From: Thalassotalea sp. Sam97
GTDB lineage: Bacteria; Pseudomonadota; Gammaproteobacteria; Enterobacterales; Alteromonadaceae
DNA: 64,000 bases
Direction: 5' to 3'
Assembly: GCF_041379765.1 (NCBI RefSeq)
Contig: NZ_CP166919.1
Span: 1,550,001-1,614,000 of the forward strand
The translations under genes were made by a program, and so were the position numbers. The notes under the pieces are model-generated. The model was not told the origin of the DNA, did no database searches, and worked only from the letters and a program-made list of their open reading frames with translations. Below, piece by piece: positions 29,447-38,747 of the stretch (the first letter of the stretch is position 1; each line of letters starts with the position of its first letter).

Positions 29447-30028
29447 ATGAATATCTGGACCAAATTATTAATGGAAATACCAGTAAAGCTTGTTTTAATC
29501 ACATCGCTGTTGACGGTTTCAATGACTCACGCCGAAGAATCTGATTCAGACAAAATTGAACGGGCAAAATCTGCCGCACCGATTAGCGTTAGTGCTTTAG
29601 CTACGGTTATTGATACCGATGGTCGAGTGTTATCGGAAGGCACCAACGGTTGGACTTGCTTACCCGATACGCTACCTGGTGATAAAGCACCGATGTGTAA
29701 TGACCAAACGTGGATGAAGATGATGCAGGCGATAGGGCAACAGAAGCCGTTCGCGACAGATAAGATAGGTATTTCATACATGTTGCAAGGTGAGCCGACG
29801 GGATCAGGTGTGAGCAATTCAACACCTTACCATGCGGATCACCAAAATGCTGAAGACTATGTTGAAACTGGCCCGCATATTATGATTATCGTACCTAAAG
29901 CCATGCTATCTGAGATCACGGATGATCCAAATGTTGGTGGACCTTATGTGATGTGGGGGGATACAGATTATGCCCACATTATGATACCGGTATCGCTTGA
30001 TGGCAAACAAGTGAAAACTAAAAAATGA
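29447..30028 (+). CDS. exported protein of unknown function
   Basis: A 193-residue protein with a signal peptide (hydrophobic core about residues 13-27, cleavage after ...MTHA-E). The mature part has two cysteines about 15 residues apart, in GTNGWTCLPD and MCNDQTWMKMM, which could form a disulfide, and an acidic/aromatic C-terminal half with GPHIMIIVPK and YAHIMIPV. I do not recognise a named family. The pattern EGTNGWTCLPD is reminiscent of uncharacterised periplasmic proteins of marine bacteria. GAGAGAAGG lies just before the ATG. Confidence 0.65.
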   Translation: MNIWTKLLMEIPVKLVLITSLLTVSMTHAEESDSDKIERAKSAAPISVSALATVIDTDGRVLSEGTNGWTCLPDTLPGDKAPMCNDQTWMKMMQAIGQQKPFATDKIGISYMLQGEPTGSGVSNSTPYHADHQNAEDYVETGPHIMIIVPKAMLSEITDDPNVGGPYVMWGDTDYAHIMIPVSLDGKQVKTKK

Positions 30029-30122
30029 ATGTAGGGATATTGATATTCAATGACTTGGTTATCAGTTTAAATTATCTAGGAAATAGAGCGTAGATATATT
30101 GAAGGGAATTACTTAATAAGAT

Positions 30123-30163
30123 TGGTTGTGGGAGCCGGTTCTTGTATTAGCGAACTGACGTCC
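30123..30163 (-). pseudogene. decayed tRNA-fMet 3' remnant
   Basis: On the minus strand this segment ends in GGCTCCCACAACCA, against GGCTCCCGCAACCA in the intact tRNAs. It keeps the T-stem/CCA end but has about 9 extra bases in the T-loop and no recognisable 5' half. It lies 57 bp beyond the last intact tRNA-fMet gene, at the distal end of the array. Confidence 0.6.
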
Positions 30164-30220
30164 TCGTCAACAATAAGTGTATCTTATTAATCGCATTTAA
30201 TCAGAAACGTTTAAAAGAAT

Positions 30221-30297
<77 letters not shown>

Positions 30298-30364
30298 TCC
30301 GAATGTGTTTTATAAGTGTTTATAAAACAAAGCCATAGAAGTTTTAATTCATTCTATAAGGAAT

Positions 30365-30441
<77 letters not shown>

Positions 30442-30508
30442 TCCGAATGTGTTTTATAAGTGTTTATAAAACAAAGCCATAGAAGTTTTAATTCATTCTA
30501 TAAGGAAT

Positions 30509-30585
30509 TGGTTGCGGGAGCCAGATTTGAACTGACGACCTTTGGGTTATGAGCCCGACGAGCTACCAGGCTGCTCCATCCCGCG
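30509..30585 (-). tRNA. tRNA-fMet (CAT), variant with anticodon-stem mismatch
   Basis: Differs from the other nine copies by one base (forward strand TTTGGG instead of TTCGGG). In the tRNA this changes G42 to A and turns the C28-G42 pair of the anticodon stem into C-A. The three G-C pairs next to the loop are intact. Confidence 0.92.
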
Positions 30586-30652
30586 TCCGAATGTGTTTTA
30601 TAAGTGTTTATAAAACAAAGCCATAGAAGTTTTAATTCATTCTATAAGGAAT

Positions 30653-30729
<77 letters not shown>

Positions 30730-30797
30730 TCCGAATGTGTTTTATAAGTGTTTATAAAACAAAGCCATAGAAGTTTTAATTCATTCTATAAGAAAAT

Positions 30798-30874
<77 letters not shown>

Positions 30875-30941
30875 TCCGAATGTGTTTTATAAGTGTTTAT
30901 AAAACAAAGCCATAGAAGTTTTAATTCGTTCTACAAGAAAT

Positions 30942-31018
<77 letters not shown>

Positions 31019-31085
31019 TCCGAATGTGTTTTATAAGTGTTTATAAAACAAAGCCATAGAAGTTTTAATTCGTTCTACAAGAAAT

Positions 31086-31162
<77 letters not shown>

Positions 31163-31229
31163 TCCGAATGTGTTTTATAAGTGTTTATAAAACAAAGCCA
31201 TAGAAGTTTTAATTCATTCTATAAGGAAT

Positions 31230-31306
<77 letters not shown>

Positions 31307-31373
31307 TCCGAATGTGTTTTATAAGTGTTTATAAAACAAAGCCATAGAAGTTTTAATTCATTCTATAAGGAAT

Positions 31374-31450
<77 letters not shown>

Positions 31451-31517
31451 TCCGAATGTGTTTTATAAGTGTTTATAAAACAAAGCCATAGAAGTTTTAA
31501 TTCATTCTATAAGGAAT

Positions 31518-31594
<77 letters not shown>

Positions 31595-31610
31595 TCCGAA
31601 AACGAAGCGT

Positions 31611-31639
31611 ACTATAGTGATTGCGATAGGCAATTGCAA
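31611..31639 (-). promoter_or_regulatory. promoter of the tRNA-fMet array
   Basis: On the minus strand: -35 TTGCAA (31634-31639), a 17-bp spacer, -10 TATAGT (31611-31616), and a G+C-containing discriminator ACGC, as in stringently controlled stable-RNA promoters. Confidence 0.7.
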
Positions 31640-31841
31640 CACATTTTTGTGCTTGTGGTGGGATACAGGCGCTGTTTGTCTAACTATTAGGCATTTGCTG
31701 AATAAGTCATCACGCTGTAAGTGTTATATAGGCATTGAATATATTACAACTGCACAAAGCCTAATCAGTTGATTGACATAAGTAAGACAAATCTATCGCT
31801 ATCCTTTATAATTCACAGCAATTTTTATTGTGGATGTTACT

Positions 31842-33974
31842 ATGAATCAATTTTTGGCGCTTACGTCTTTTGGTATTGAGCAATTGCTTGCCGAAGAGAT
31901 CGCAACGTTCGGTGGCGAATCAGTCACGCAAAAACCGGAAGGGGTTTATTTTCAAGCAACTGTAGATACAGCCTATCGCATTTGTCTTAAAACTCGCTTA
32001 GCGAGTCGTGTGTTGTTGGCTTTATCGGATCCTATTCCAGTTAAAACCAAAGACGATTTATATGAAGCGGCAAAAGTGATCAGTTGGTCACGCCACTTTA
32101 CCGATGACAAATTTTTTGCGGTGGATTTTGTTGGTAAGAACGAACACATTCGCGATTCACAATTTGGTGCGCTAACGGTAAAAGACGCCATTGTTGATAG
32201 TTTTCGTGACAAAGGCTTGAACCGACCAAGTGTGGAAAAGTTTCAACCAGACGTTCGTATTCAGGCGCGTCTACTAAAAAACTCAGTTGTCTTTTATTTA
32301 GATTTTTCAGGTCGTGCACTGTTTCAACGTGGATATCGTGAACACACAGGCGCTGCTCCTATCAAAGAAAACTTAGCGGCCGCGATGGTGCTTCGCTCTG
32401 GTTGGCTCGAGGATACCTCAAAACCATTAATTGATCCGATGTGCGGTTCTGGCACATTATTATTAGAAGCGATATCAATGGCCGCTGGGATCTCGCCAGG
32501 TATCGACCGCTCCAGTTGGGGGTTTGAAGGTTGGAGTAAACATGATGAGGCCACTTTTCAAAGCATTTTGCAAGAAGAGCAAACCTCTTCTGAACAAAGT
32601 CTCGCGGCTTGTAAGGCCAAAGTGTATGGTTTTGATATGGATGAGCGCGTGCTTAAGACCGCGCGTAGCAACGCGAAAAACGCTGGCTTAAGTCATCTTA
32701 TCGAATTTAAACAAGGTCGAGCGGAACACTTAGAAAACCCTTTCAAGACACCAGGACAGATACTGTTTAATCCACCTTATGGTGAACGTTTAGGCTCGTT
32801 ACCTGAACTAATCGCAACGTTTACCGAGCTTGGCAAGCAATTCAAGGCTAAGTTTTTAGGTTGGCAGGTGGCATTAATTACCTCAAACACAGAAATGCTT
32901 AGCTTACTAAAATTAGCGAGCTTTAAGCGCTACAAATTTAAGAATGGCCCGCTAGACTGTCAAATGGCGCTATACCATATTGATGATAAGCAAATTGAGC
33001 GTACGCCGCAAGAAACGTCATTCTCGGGTGAACAAAGTGCTTTTGCGAATCGGCTACGAAAAAATATCAAGTCAGCTAAGTCATGGTTAAAGCAAAACGA
33101 TATTAATTGTTATCGTATTTATGACGCAGATATCCCTGAATATAATGTTGCTGTTGATGTTTATGCGGATCACTTAGTGATATTTGAATATGCGCCACCA
33201 AAAAATATCGATGACAAAAAAGCGGCAGAGCGTTTACAAGAAGTGATTTACTTTGCGCCGCAAGTGCTGGGCGTTGATACCGACAAGGTTGCCGTAAAAG
33301 TTCGGGCCAAGCAAAAAGGCAAGAATCAGTACCAGCAGCTAAATAAAGCCAAGCAAACCTTAATCGTTAAAGAATACGATGCTTTATTGAAAGTGAATAT
33401 TTGGGACTATCTCGATACGGGTTTATTTTTGGACCACCGTAAAACCCGTCAAATTGTCGCTCGAAAAGCCAAAGGAAAGCGTGTTCTTAACTTGTTTGCA
33501 TACACCGGTTCGGTATCTGTACAAGCAGCGCTTGCTGGTGCCGATTTGGTTACAACCGTTGATATGTCAAAAACGTACCTTGACTGGGCCCAAGACAATT
33601 TTGAGCTGAACAAGTTGCGCGGTCATAAGTATCAATTTATTCAAGCAGATTGTTTGCAGTGGTTGAAAAATAATCGTCAAAAGTTCGATTTTGTGTTTAT
33701 TGATCCTCCAACGTTTTCAAATTCAAAACGTATGAATGAGACCTTTGATGTTCAACGCGACCACGTAGAGCTAATCACGTTGGGCATGAACGCCGTTGAT
33801 ACGGACGGCGAGTTGATGTTCACCAATAATAAACGCAATTTTAAAATGGACTTTGAGGCCATGGCTGAGCTCGGCTTTGAAGCCATTAATCTTAGTGAAA
33901 AAACCCTAGATTTTGATTTTAAACGCAATAAACATATCCATAACAGCTGGCTAATAAAGCGGGTGAAGTTATAA
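31842..33974 (+). CDS. rlmL: bifunctional 23S rRNA methyltransferase RlmKL
   Basis: A 710-residue fusion of two rRNA methyltransferases. The N-terminal half has a THUMP domain (about residues 45-155) and the RlmL (m2G2445) domain with NPPYGERLG (about residue 310). The C-terminal half is RlmK (m7G2069), with VLNLFAYTGSVSVQAALAGA (SAM-binding) and DPPTFSNS (about residue 622). The start MNQFLALTSFGIEQLL matches E. coli RlmL MNSLFASTARGLEELL; an in-frame GTG at 31830 would add four unsupported residues. The glutaredoxin-like gene starts 2 nt after the stop, forming an operon with uup and the DUF3466 gene. Confidence 0.95.
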   Translation: MNQFLALTSFGIEQLLAEEIATFGGESVTQKPEGVYFQATVDTAYRICLKTRLASRVLLALSDPIPVKTKDDLYEAAKVISWSRHFTDDKFFAVDFVGKNEHIRDSQFGALTVKDAIVDSFRDKGLNRPSVEKFQPDVRIQARLLKNSVVFYLDFSGRALFQRGYREHTGAAPIKENLAAAMVLRSGWLEDTSKPLIDPMCGSGTLLLEAISMAAGISPGIDRSSWGFEGWSKHDEATFQSILQEEQTSSEQSLAACKAKVYGFDMDERVLKTARSNAKNAGLSHLIEFKQGRAEHLENPFKTPGQILFNPPYGERLGSLPELIATFTELGKQFKAKFLGWQVALITSNTEMLSLLKLASFKRYKFKNGPLDCQMALYHIDDKQIERTPQETSFSGEQSAFANRLRKNIKSAKSWLKQNDINCYRIYDADIPEYNVAVDVYADHLVIFEYAPPKNIDDKKAAERLQEVIYFAPQVLGVDTDKVAVKVRAKQKGKNQYQQLNKAKQTLIVKEYDALLKVNIWDYLDTGLFLDHRKTRQIVARKAKGKRVLNLFAYTGSVSVQAALAGADLVTTVDMSKTYLDWAQDNFELNKLRGHKYQFIQADCLQWLKNNRQKFDFVFIDPPTFSNSKRMNETFDVQRDHVELITLGMNAVDTDGELMFTNNKRNFKMDFEAMAELGFEAINLSEKTLDFDFKRNKHIHNSWLIKRVKL

Positions 33975-33976
33975 CG

Positions 33977-34237
33977 ATGACAATCGCGATCAGCAAAGAC
34001 TATGCGCTGTATGGCACTGAAGGGTGTCATTTGTGCGACGACGCCGCTGCGCTATGTGATATGCTCATCAAAGACAAATATCAACAGATTGATATTATCG
34101 ACGATGAAACACTAGTGGCTTTGTATAGCACGTCGATCCCTGTATTGGAGCATATTGAAAGCCATGTGGCCTTATATTGGCCATTTGATTATAGGCAATT
34201 ACAAGAGTTTATCCGTGGAACTGATAAGAATAACTAA
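33977..34237 (+). CDS. glutaredoxin-like (DUF836) thiol protein
   Basis: An 86-residue thioredoxin-fold protein with the redox motif CHLC near the start (LYGTEGCHLCDDAAALC) and the cis-Pro segment STSIPVLEH in the middle. It belongs to the short glutaredoxin-like DUF836 group, whose substrates are unknown. It begins 2 nt after rlmKL, and its last 23 nt overlap the start of uup. The same order (rlmL, glutaredoxin-like, uup, DUF3466) occurs, from memory, in Shewanella. Confidence 0.85.
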   Translation: MTIAISKDYALYGTEGCHLCDDAAALCDMLIKDKYQQIDIIDDETLVALYSTSIPVLEHIESHVALYWPFDYRQLQEFIRGTDKNN

Positions 34238-36131
34238 TGCTGAACTGGCGTTTGGCGAAGATAAAATACTCGATAATAGCGAATTACGAATTAATACCGG
34301 TGAGCGGGTTTGTTTAGTCGGCCGCAATGGTACGGGCAAATCGTCACTATTGAAAGTTATCAATCAAACCGTTGTGTTGGATGACGGCGAATTGGTGTTC
34401 TCGAATGACATCAACGTTGCCATGTTGGCCCAAGACCCACCTAAAAGTTGCGACCAACGTATTTTTGACTATGTCGCTGAAGGTTTGAAAGATAATGCAG
34501 AGCTGATTCAACGTTACCATGTGGCTCTGCAACAGGTAGCCACGGATGCAAGTGAACCTAACCTTGATAACCTTGCTAAAGTGCAAACACAGCTTGAGCA
34601 AAATAATGCATGGGAAGATGAGCAGCGTATTGAACAAGTGCTGAGCAAATTGTCGCTAAATGGTGAGCAAAATGTGTCGTCATTATCAGGGGGCTGGTTA
34701 CGTAAAATTGCCTTAGCAAAAGCGCTTGTGACCAATCCTGATGTGTTATTGCTTGATGAGCCAACCAACCACTTAGATATAGATAGTGTATTATGGCTAG
34801 AGAATTTCCTTAAAGGCTTTAATGGCACAATCGTTTTTATCTCGCATGACCGGGCTTTTATCCGTTCACTTGCAACCCGTATTGTTGATCTTGATCGCGG
34901 CATATTAAAAAGTTACCCAGGAGACTATGACAAATATTTAGAACAAAAAGAACACGATTTACAGGTTGAAGATCAACAAAATCAATTGTTTGATAAAAAA
35001 CTTGCCGACGAAGAGACGTGGATAAGACAAGGCATTAAAGCACGACGGACTCGAAATGAAGGCCGAGTGCGAGCGTTAGAAAAATTGCGTCTTGAACGCA
35101 AAGCTCGTCGTGACGTACGCAAACAAAGCGATATGGTGTTGGCCCAAGGTGAGCGTAGCGGTAAATTAGTGTTTGAATGTTTCGACTTAGGCATGTCATT
35201 TGCCGATGAAAACATCATCAAAAATCTCGACCTATTGATCATGCGCGGTGATCGCATCGCTCTAATTGGTGGTAACGGTACGGGTAAATCAACGTTATTG
35301 AAGTTGATCACTGAACAGCTCCAACCAAGCAGTGGCAAAATGCGCTTAGGTGTTAACCTTGACGTAGCCTATTTTGATCAATATCGTGACCAGCTTGATG
35401 TCAATCAAACGGTCCAAGATGCTGTAGCTGATGGAAAACAAGAAGTTACGGTTAACGGACGTACCCGACATGTGTTAGGCTATCTTCAAGACTTTTTGTT
35501 TAGTCCGAAAAGAGCTCGTACGCCTGTTCGTGCGTTATCCGGTGGTGAGCGTAATCGGCTGTTGTTAGCAAAGTTATTTCTTAAGCCTAGTAATTTGTTG
35601 ATTCTCGATGAACCAACCAACGATTTGGATATCGAGACGCTTGAGCTTTTAGAAGTCGTGGTCGCCAACTACCCTGGTACTGTACTGCTGGTTAGTCATG
35701 ATCGTGATTTCGTCAATAACTGTGTAAATAGTTGTTTATATTTTGACGGTAGTGGCAATATTGCTCAAATTGTCGGCGGATATTCCGATGTTGAGCAATA
35801 TTTGCAGCAGCAAGCGGAACAAAAAGCCCAAAGCACCATCAAAGAAAAAACGAAAGCGGTAGACAGTGGTAATAAAAAGCCACAGAAAACACAAAATAAA
35901 CTTTCTTATAAAGATAAACGCGAGTTAGAATCGTTACCACTACTGATAGATGAGTTGGAAACTCGTATTGAAGAGTTACAACAACAAGTAAATGACCCTG
36001 GTTTTTTTAGTCAGGACAGCGAGCTAACCAAAACCGTATTAGAACAATTACAACAATCAGAAGAAGCGTTAGATAAAGCGTTTGATCGTTGGCAAGAATT
36101 AGAAGAATATCAAGAGAATAGTAGTAAATGA
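34215..36131 (+). CDS. uup: ABC-F ATPase Uup
   Basis: A 638-residue ABC-F protein with two ATPase domains and no membrane part; Uup acts on ribosomes or branched DNA and limits precise transposon excision. Walker A motifs are GRNGTGKSS (about residue 36) and GGNGTGKST (about residue 353); signatures are LSGGW (about 158) and LSGGE (about 441), each followed by DEPTN. The linker EEETWIRQGIKARRTRNEGR-like region and the C-terminal coiled coil (about 570-635) are typical of Uup. The GTG at 34215 makes VELIRITNAELAF align without gaps with E. coli MSLISMHGAWLSF, and AAGAG lies 7 nt upstream. It overlaps the previous gene. Confidence 0.93.
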   Translation: MELIRITNAELAFGEDKILDNSELRINTGERVCLVGRNGTGKSSLLKVINQTVVLDDGELVFSNDINVAMLAQDPPKSCDQRIFDYVAEGLKDNAELIQRYHVALQQVATDASEPNLDNLAKVQTQLEQNNAWEDEQRIEQVLSKLSLNGEQNVSSLSGGWLRKIALAKALVTNPDVLLLDEPTNHLDIDSVLWLENFLKGFNGTIVFISHDRAFIRSLATRIVDLDRGILKSYPGDYDKYLEQKEHDLQVEDQQNQLFDKKLADEETWIRQGIKARRTRNEGRVRALEKLRLERKARRDVRKQSDMVLAQGERSGKLVFECFDLGMSFADENIIKNLDLLIMRGDRIALIGGNGTGKSTLLKLITEQLQPSSGKMRLGVNLDVAYFDQYRDQLDVNQTVQDAVADGKQEVTVNGRTRHVLGYLQDFLFSPKRARTPVRALSGGERNRLLLAKLFLKPSNLLILDEPTNDLDIETLELLEVVVANYPGTVLLVSHDRDFVNNCVNSCLYFDGSGNIAQIVGGYSDVEQYLQQQAEQKAQSTIKEKTKAVDSGNKKPQKTQNKLSYKDKRELESLPLLIDELETRIEELQQQVNDPGFFSQDSELTKTVLEQLQQSEEALDKAFDRWQELEEYQENSSK

Positions 36132-37879
36132 AAAGCTTAATCAAATCGCTATTGGCGTTAAGTGTCTCAGCAGCTATGTTGCCTGTGCAAGCAGAAGAGG
36201 CCGTGTCTTATCAAATCCAAGAATTAACCGCCATTGATGATGTGGTAAATACCTATGGTGTGCAACAAACCAATATTGGCAAGGCAGTTGTTGCAGGGCA
36301 AACAACCTATAACTTTCCGATACAATTTCAATATCTTGATGAAGACGACTTTGACTCGATCGTTGCCTACTCAGTGCGTAACGAAGAATCCATTTTCGAA
36401 CTGGTGAAAATTGAAGGCGACTCCGAAACGTTATTGCGCGCAGGAACGCCGGATGCAAATGGTTTGGCATGGGCTTTACGTTGGTTGCGTTCACTTAGCG
36501 GCGCAACGTATCAGAAATATGGTGATGCTTATGTGTATGTTTATGACAATAATAGTCAACAATCGACCCAGTTAAACGTCTTTGATAAGCCATTTCCAAA
36601 TACCGATATATTAACTCGCTCGACCACGGATGTTGCCCAAGGGATGACTGATGATGGTTGGGTTTTTGGTTATTCATCTGCCCCTTACTTGCCATTAGAG
36701 CCGTTCGATGCCGGCGGCGATGAACCGGTTGTATACTGGGTGAGTGAGTTTTCTCAACGCGGTTGGATCAGCTTTGATGGACAAACCGTTGTTGGCTTGA
36801 CACCGCTAGAAGATAAGTATGGTGGTATTTCGGCCATGTTCGATGTTAACAGTCATCGTCAGGCTGTCGGTGTCTCATCGGTAGCATTAAACCCGAATAC
36901 CCTGGAAAACATTGAAGCAGAAGGCGAGGTTTGTGATGAAAATGCTGATGACTACCCAAAAGAAGTCTGTATTCAGCTGCAACGCTCAAGTTTATATTAC
37001 TCGAATGCTGTTATGTGGCAACTTGATCAATCAGGAAGTATAACTGATATCATTGATTTAGGTACCGGTGTCACCAATATCGATGAGGACGACGAGCGTC
37101 CGTATACGAGTGCCGCTACGTCTATTAATGATGATGGATTAATCGTCGGTTATTCGCATTTTTGGTGGGATCGCAATGAGAGTAACCCATCAAAAACCGA
37201 ACGTGTCGGACAATTTGCTGCGGTATTTCGGGATAGTGAAGTAATCGATTTTACTGATCGTGAGAATTATTTTGAATCTCGCGCCCTTGATATCAATAAC
37301 CAAGGGATGTTTACCGGGTATATGTCCACCTATGTTAATGGTAAACAGCGCACAAAATTCTTTTACGCAAATGCGAACGATGAAACCATTACGCCGATAT
37401 TTCCAACTGATTTCTTTAAAGGATCTGCAAGTTACCCTCACGCGATAAATGAGAACAACATTATTGTTGGTGAAGGCGAGGTAGAAACGTTTATCGACAG
37501 TGCTCAGACACCGCGTCGTCGTCACGGGTTCTTGTACGACATCGATTCAGATAGCTTTTACGATGTGAATCAGTTTTTAAGTTGCGATGACCAGCAAAGA
37601 TACACGATTGTTGAAGCGCGCGATATTAATGAAAATAACGAAATCCTTGCCACAGCATGGGTTGAGGTTGATAAACGCGATGTTAAAGGTGACGTTGTTG
37701 ACGGTGAAGTCGACAATGTACTTCGAGCTGTTTATTTGACACCTGTTGGTGTAGATGGCGCCTTCACTGTTAACGATTGTCGAGAAGAATTAGGGCAAAC
37801 GGTAGAACGTAAGGGAGCGGGTATGGGCTTGTGGTCATTGCTGCTACTTGCCATTGCCGGACTTCGTCGTCGAATGTAG
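36128..37879 (+). CDS. DUF3466 secreted protein with GlyGly-CTERM-like tail
   Basis: A 583-residue exported protein: signal peptide (MKSLIKSLLALSVSAAMLPVQA-E), a long beta-rich body with repeated phrases such as INDDGLIVGYS, INNQGMFTGY and INENNIIVGEGE (a HAF-like repeat pattern), and a C-terminus consisting of a Gly-containing motif, a hydrophobic helix and LRRRM. That tail resembles the GlyGly-CTERM sorting signal cut by rhombosortase in marine gammaproteobacteria, so the protein is probably surface-processed. It starts at an ATGA overlap with the uup stop and ends the operon, followed by a strong terminator. The function is unknown. Confidence 0.82.
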   Translation: MKSLIKSLLALSVSAAMLPVQAEEAVSYQIQELTAIDDVVNTYGVQQTNIGKAVVAGQTTYNFPIQFQYLDEDDFDSIVAYSVRNEESIFELVKIEGDSETLLRAGTPDANGLAWALRWLRSLSGATYQKYGDAYVYVYDNNSQQSTQLNVFDKPFPNTDILTRSTTDVAQGMTDDGWVFGYSSAPYLPLEPFDAGGDEPVVYWVSEFSQRGWISFDGQTVVGLTPLEDKYGGISAMFDVNSHRQAVGVSSVALNPNTLENIEAEGEVCDENADDYPKEVCIQLQRSSLYYSNAVMWQLDQSGSITDIIDLGTGVTNIDEDDERPYTSAATSINDDGLIVGYSHFWWDRNESNPSKTERVGQFAAVFRDSEVIDFTDRENYFESRALDINNQGMFTGYMSTYVNGKQRTKFFYANANDETITPIFPTDFFKGSASYPHAINENNIIVGEGEVETFIDSAQTPRRRHGFLYDIDSDSFYDVNQFLSCDDQQRYTIVEARDINENNEILATAWVEVDKRDVKGDVVDGEVDNVLRAVYLTPVGVDGAFTVNDCREELGQTVERKGAGMGLWSLLLLAIAGLRRRM

Positions 37880-37898
37880 CAACCTATATGGTTGGTTG

Positions 37899-37926
37899 AA
37901 AAGAGCGCAGTGGCGCTCTTTTTTTT
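37899..37926 (+). terminator. intrinsic terminator of the rlmKL-uup-DUF3466 operon
   Basis: Stem AAAAGAGCGC / GCGCTCTTTT with loop AGTG and a run of eight T, 20 bp after the stop codon. Confidence 0.92.
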
Positions 37927-38116
37927 GTGTGAAATTCCGTGTAACACTGGCTTTATTCGATAATTTATTGGCTTTGATTGCCCGTGGCGTGCCTTAATTG
38001 ACTTGTTAACTAAGGTAAACAATCGTAAATAAAGGTTAACAACCATACAGTAAGAAGGGGGTTTAGCATATAATGCGCCGGTTATTCACCTACCTTTTGA
38101 CTTATAGAGGACGATC

Positions 38117-38746
38117 ATGGCGGTATATGAGATAAAGCACCCATTGGTTCAACATAAGCTTGGCCTTATGCGAGCAAATGGCATTAGTACAAAAAACTTC
38201 CGCGAATTGTGTTCTGAAATCGGCACGCTACTTACTTATGAAGCAACCCGTACTTTAGAAACCGAAACGAAAACCATTGATGGTTGGCAAAATGCACCGC
38301 TTGATGTCGAGCATATCAAGGGTAAAAAAATCACGTTGGTGCCAATTTTGCGTGCAGGTTTAGGTATGTTAGACGGCGTTATGTCATTACTACCAAGCGC
38401 TAAAGTCTCGGTGGTTGGCTTATATCGAGACGAAGAAACGCTAGAAGCTGTGCCTTACTTTGATAAAGTCGTAGCCGATATTGAACAGCGCACCGCATTA
38501 ATTGTCGACCCAATGTTGGCAACTGGTGGTACATTAATCGCGACAATTGACTTGCTTAAAGCCAAAGGTTGTAAAGACATCAAAGGTCTATTCCTAGTTG
38601 CAGCGCCAGAAGGTATTGATAAGTTACACGCAGCACACCCTGATGTCGATATTTATGTCGCGTCAGTTGACGATCATTTAAACGAAAAAGGCTACATTAT
38701 CCCAGGCTTGGGTGATGCTGGTGATAAAATTTTTGGAACCAAATAA
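38117..38746 (+). CDS. upp: uracil phosphoribosyltransferase
   Basis: A 209-residue enzyme that converts uracil and PRPP to UMP in pyrimidine salvage. It is close to E. coli Upp along its whole length: KHPLVQHKLGLMR, LVPILRAGLGMLDGV, the PRPP-binding loop LIVDPMLATGGT (about residues 128-139), and the C-terminal GYIIPGLGDAGDKIFGTK. AGAGGAC precedes the ATG. It is the first gene of a two-gene salvage operon, with the uracil permease gene starting 1 nt after its stop. Confidence 0.97.
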   Translation: MAVYEIKHPLVQHKLGLMRANGISTKNFRELCSEIGTLLTYEATRTLETETKTIDGWQNAPLDVEHIKGKKITLVPILRAGLGMLDGVMSLLPSAKVSVVGLYRDEETLEAVPYFDKVVADIEQRTALIVDPMLATGGTLIATIDLLKAKGCKDIKGLFLVAAPEGIDKLHAAHPDVDIYVASVDDHLNEKGYIIPGLGDAGDKIFGTK

Positions 38747-38747
38747 T

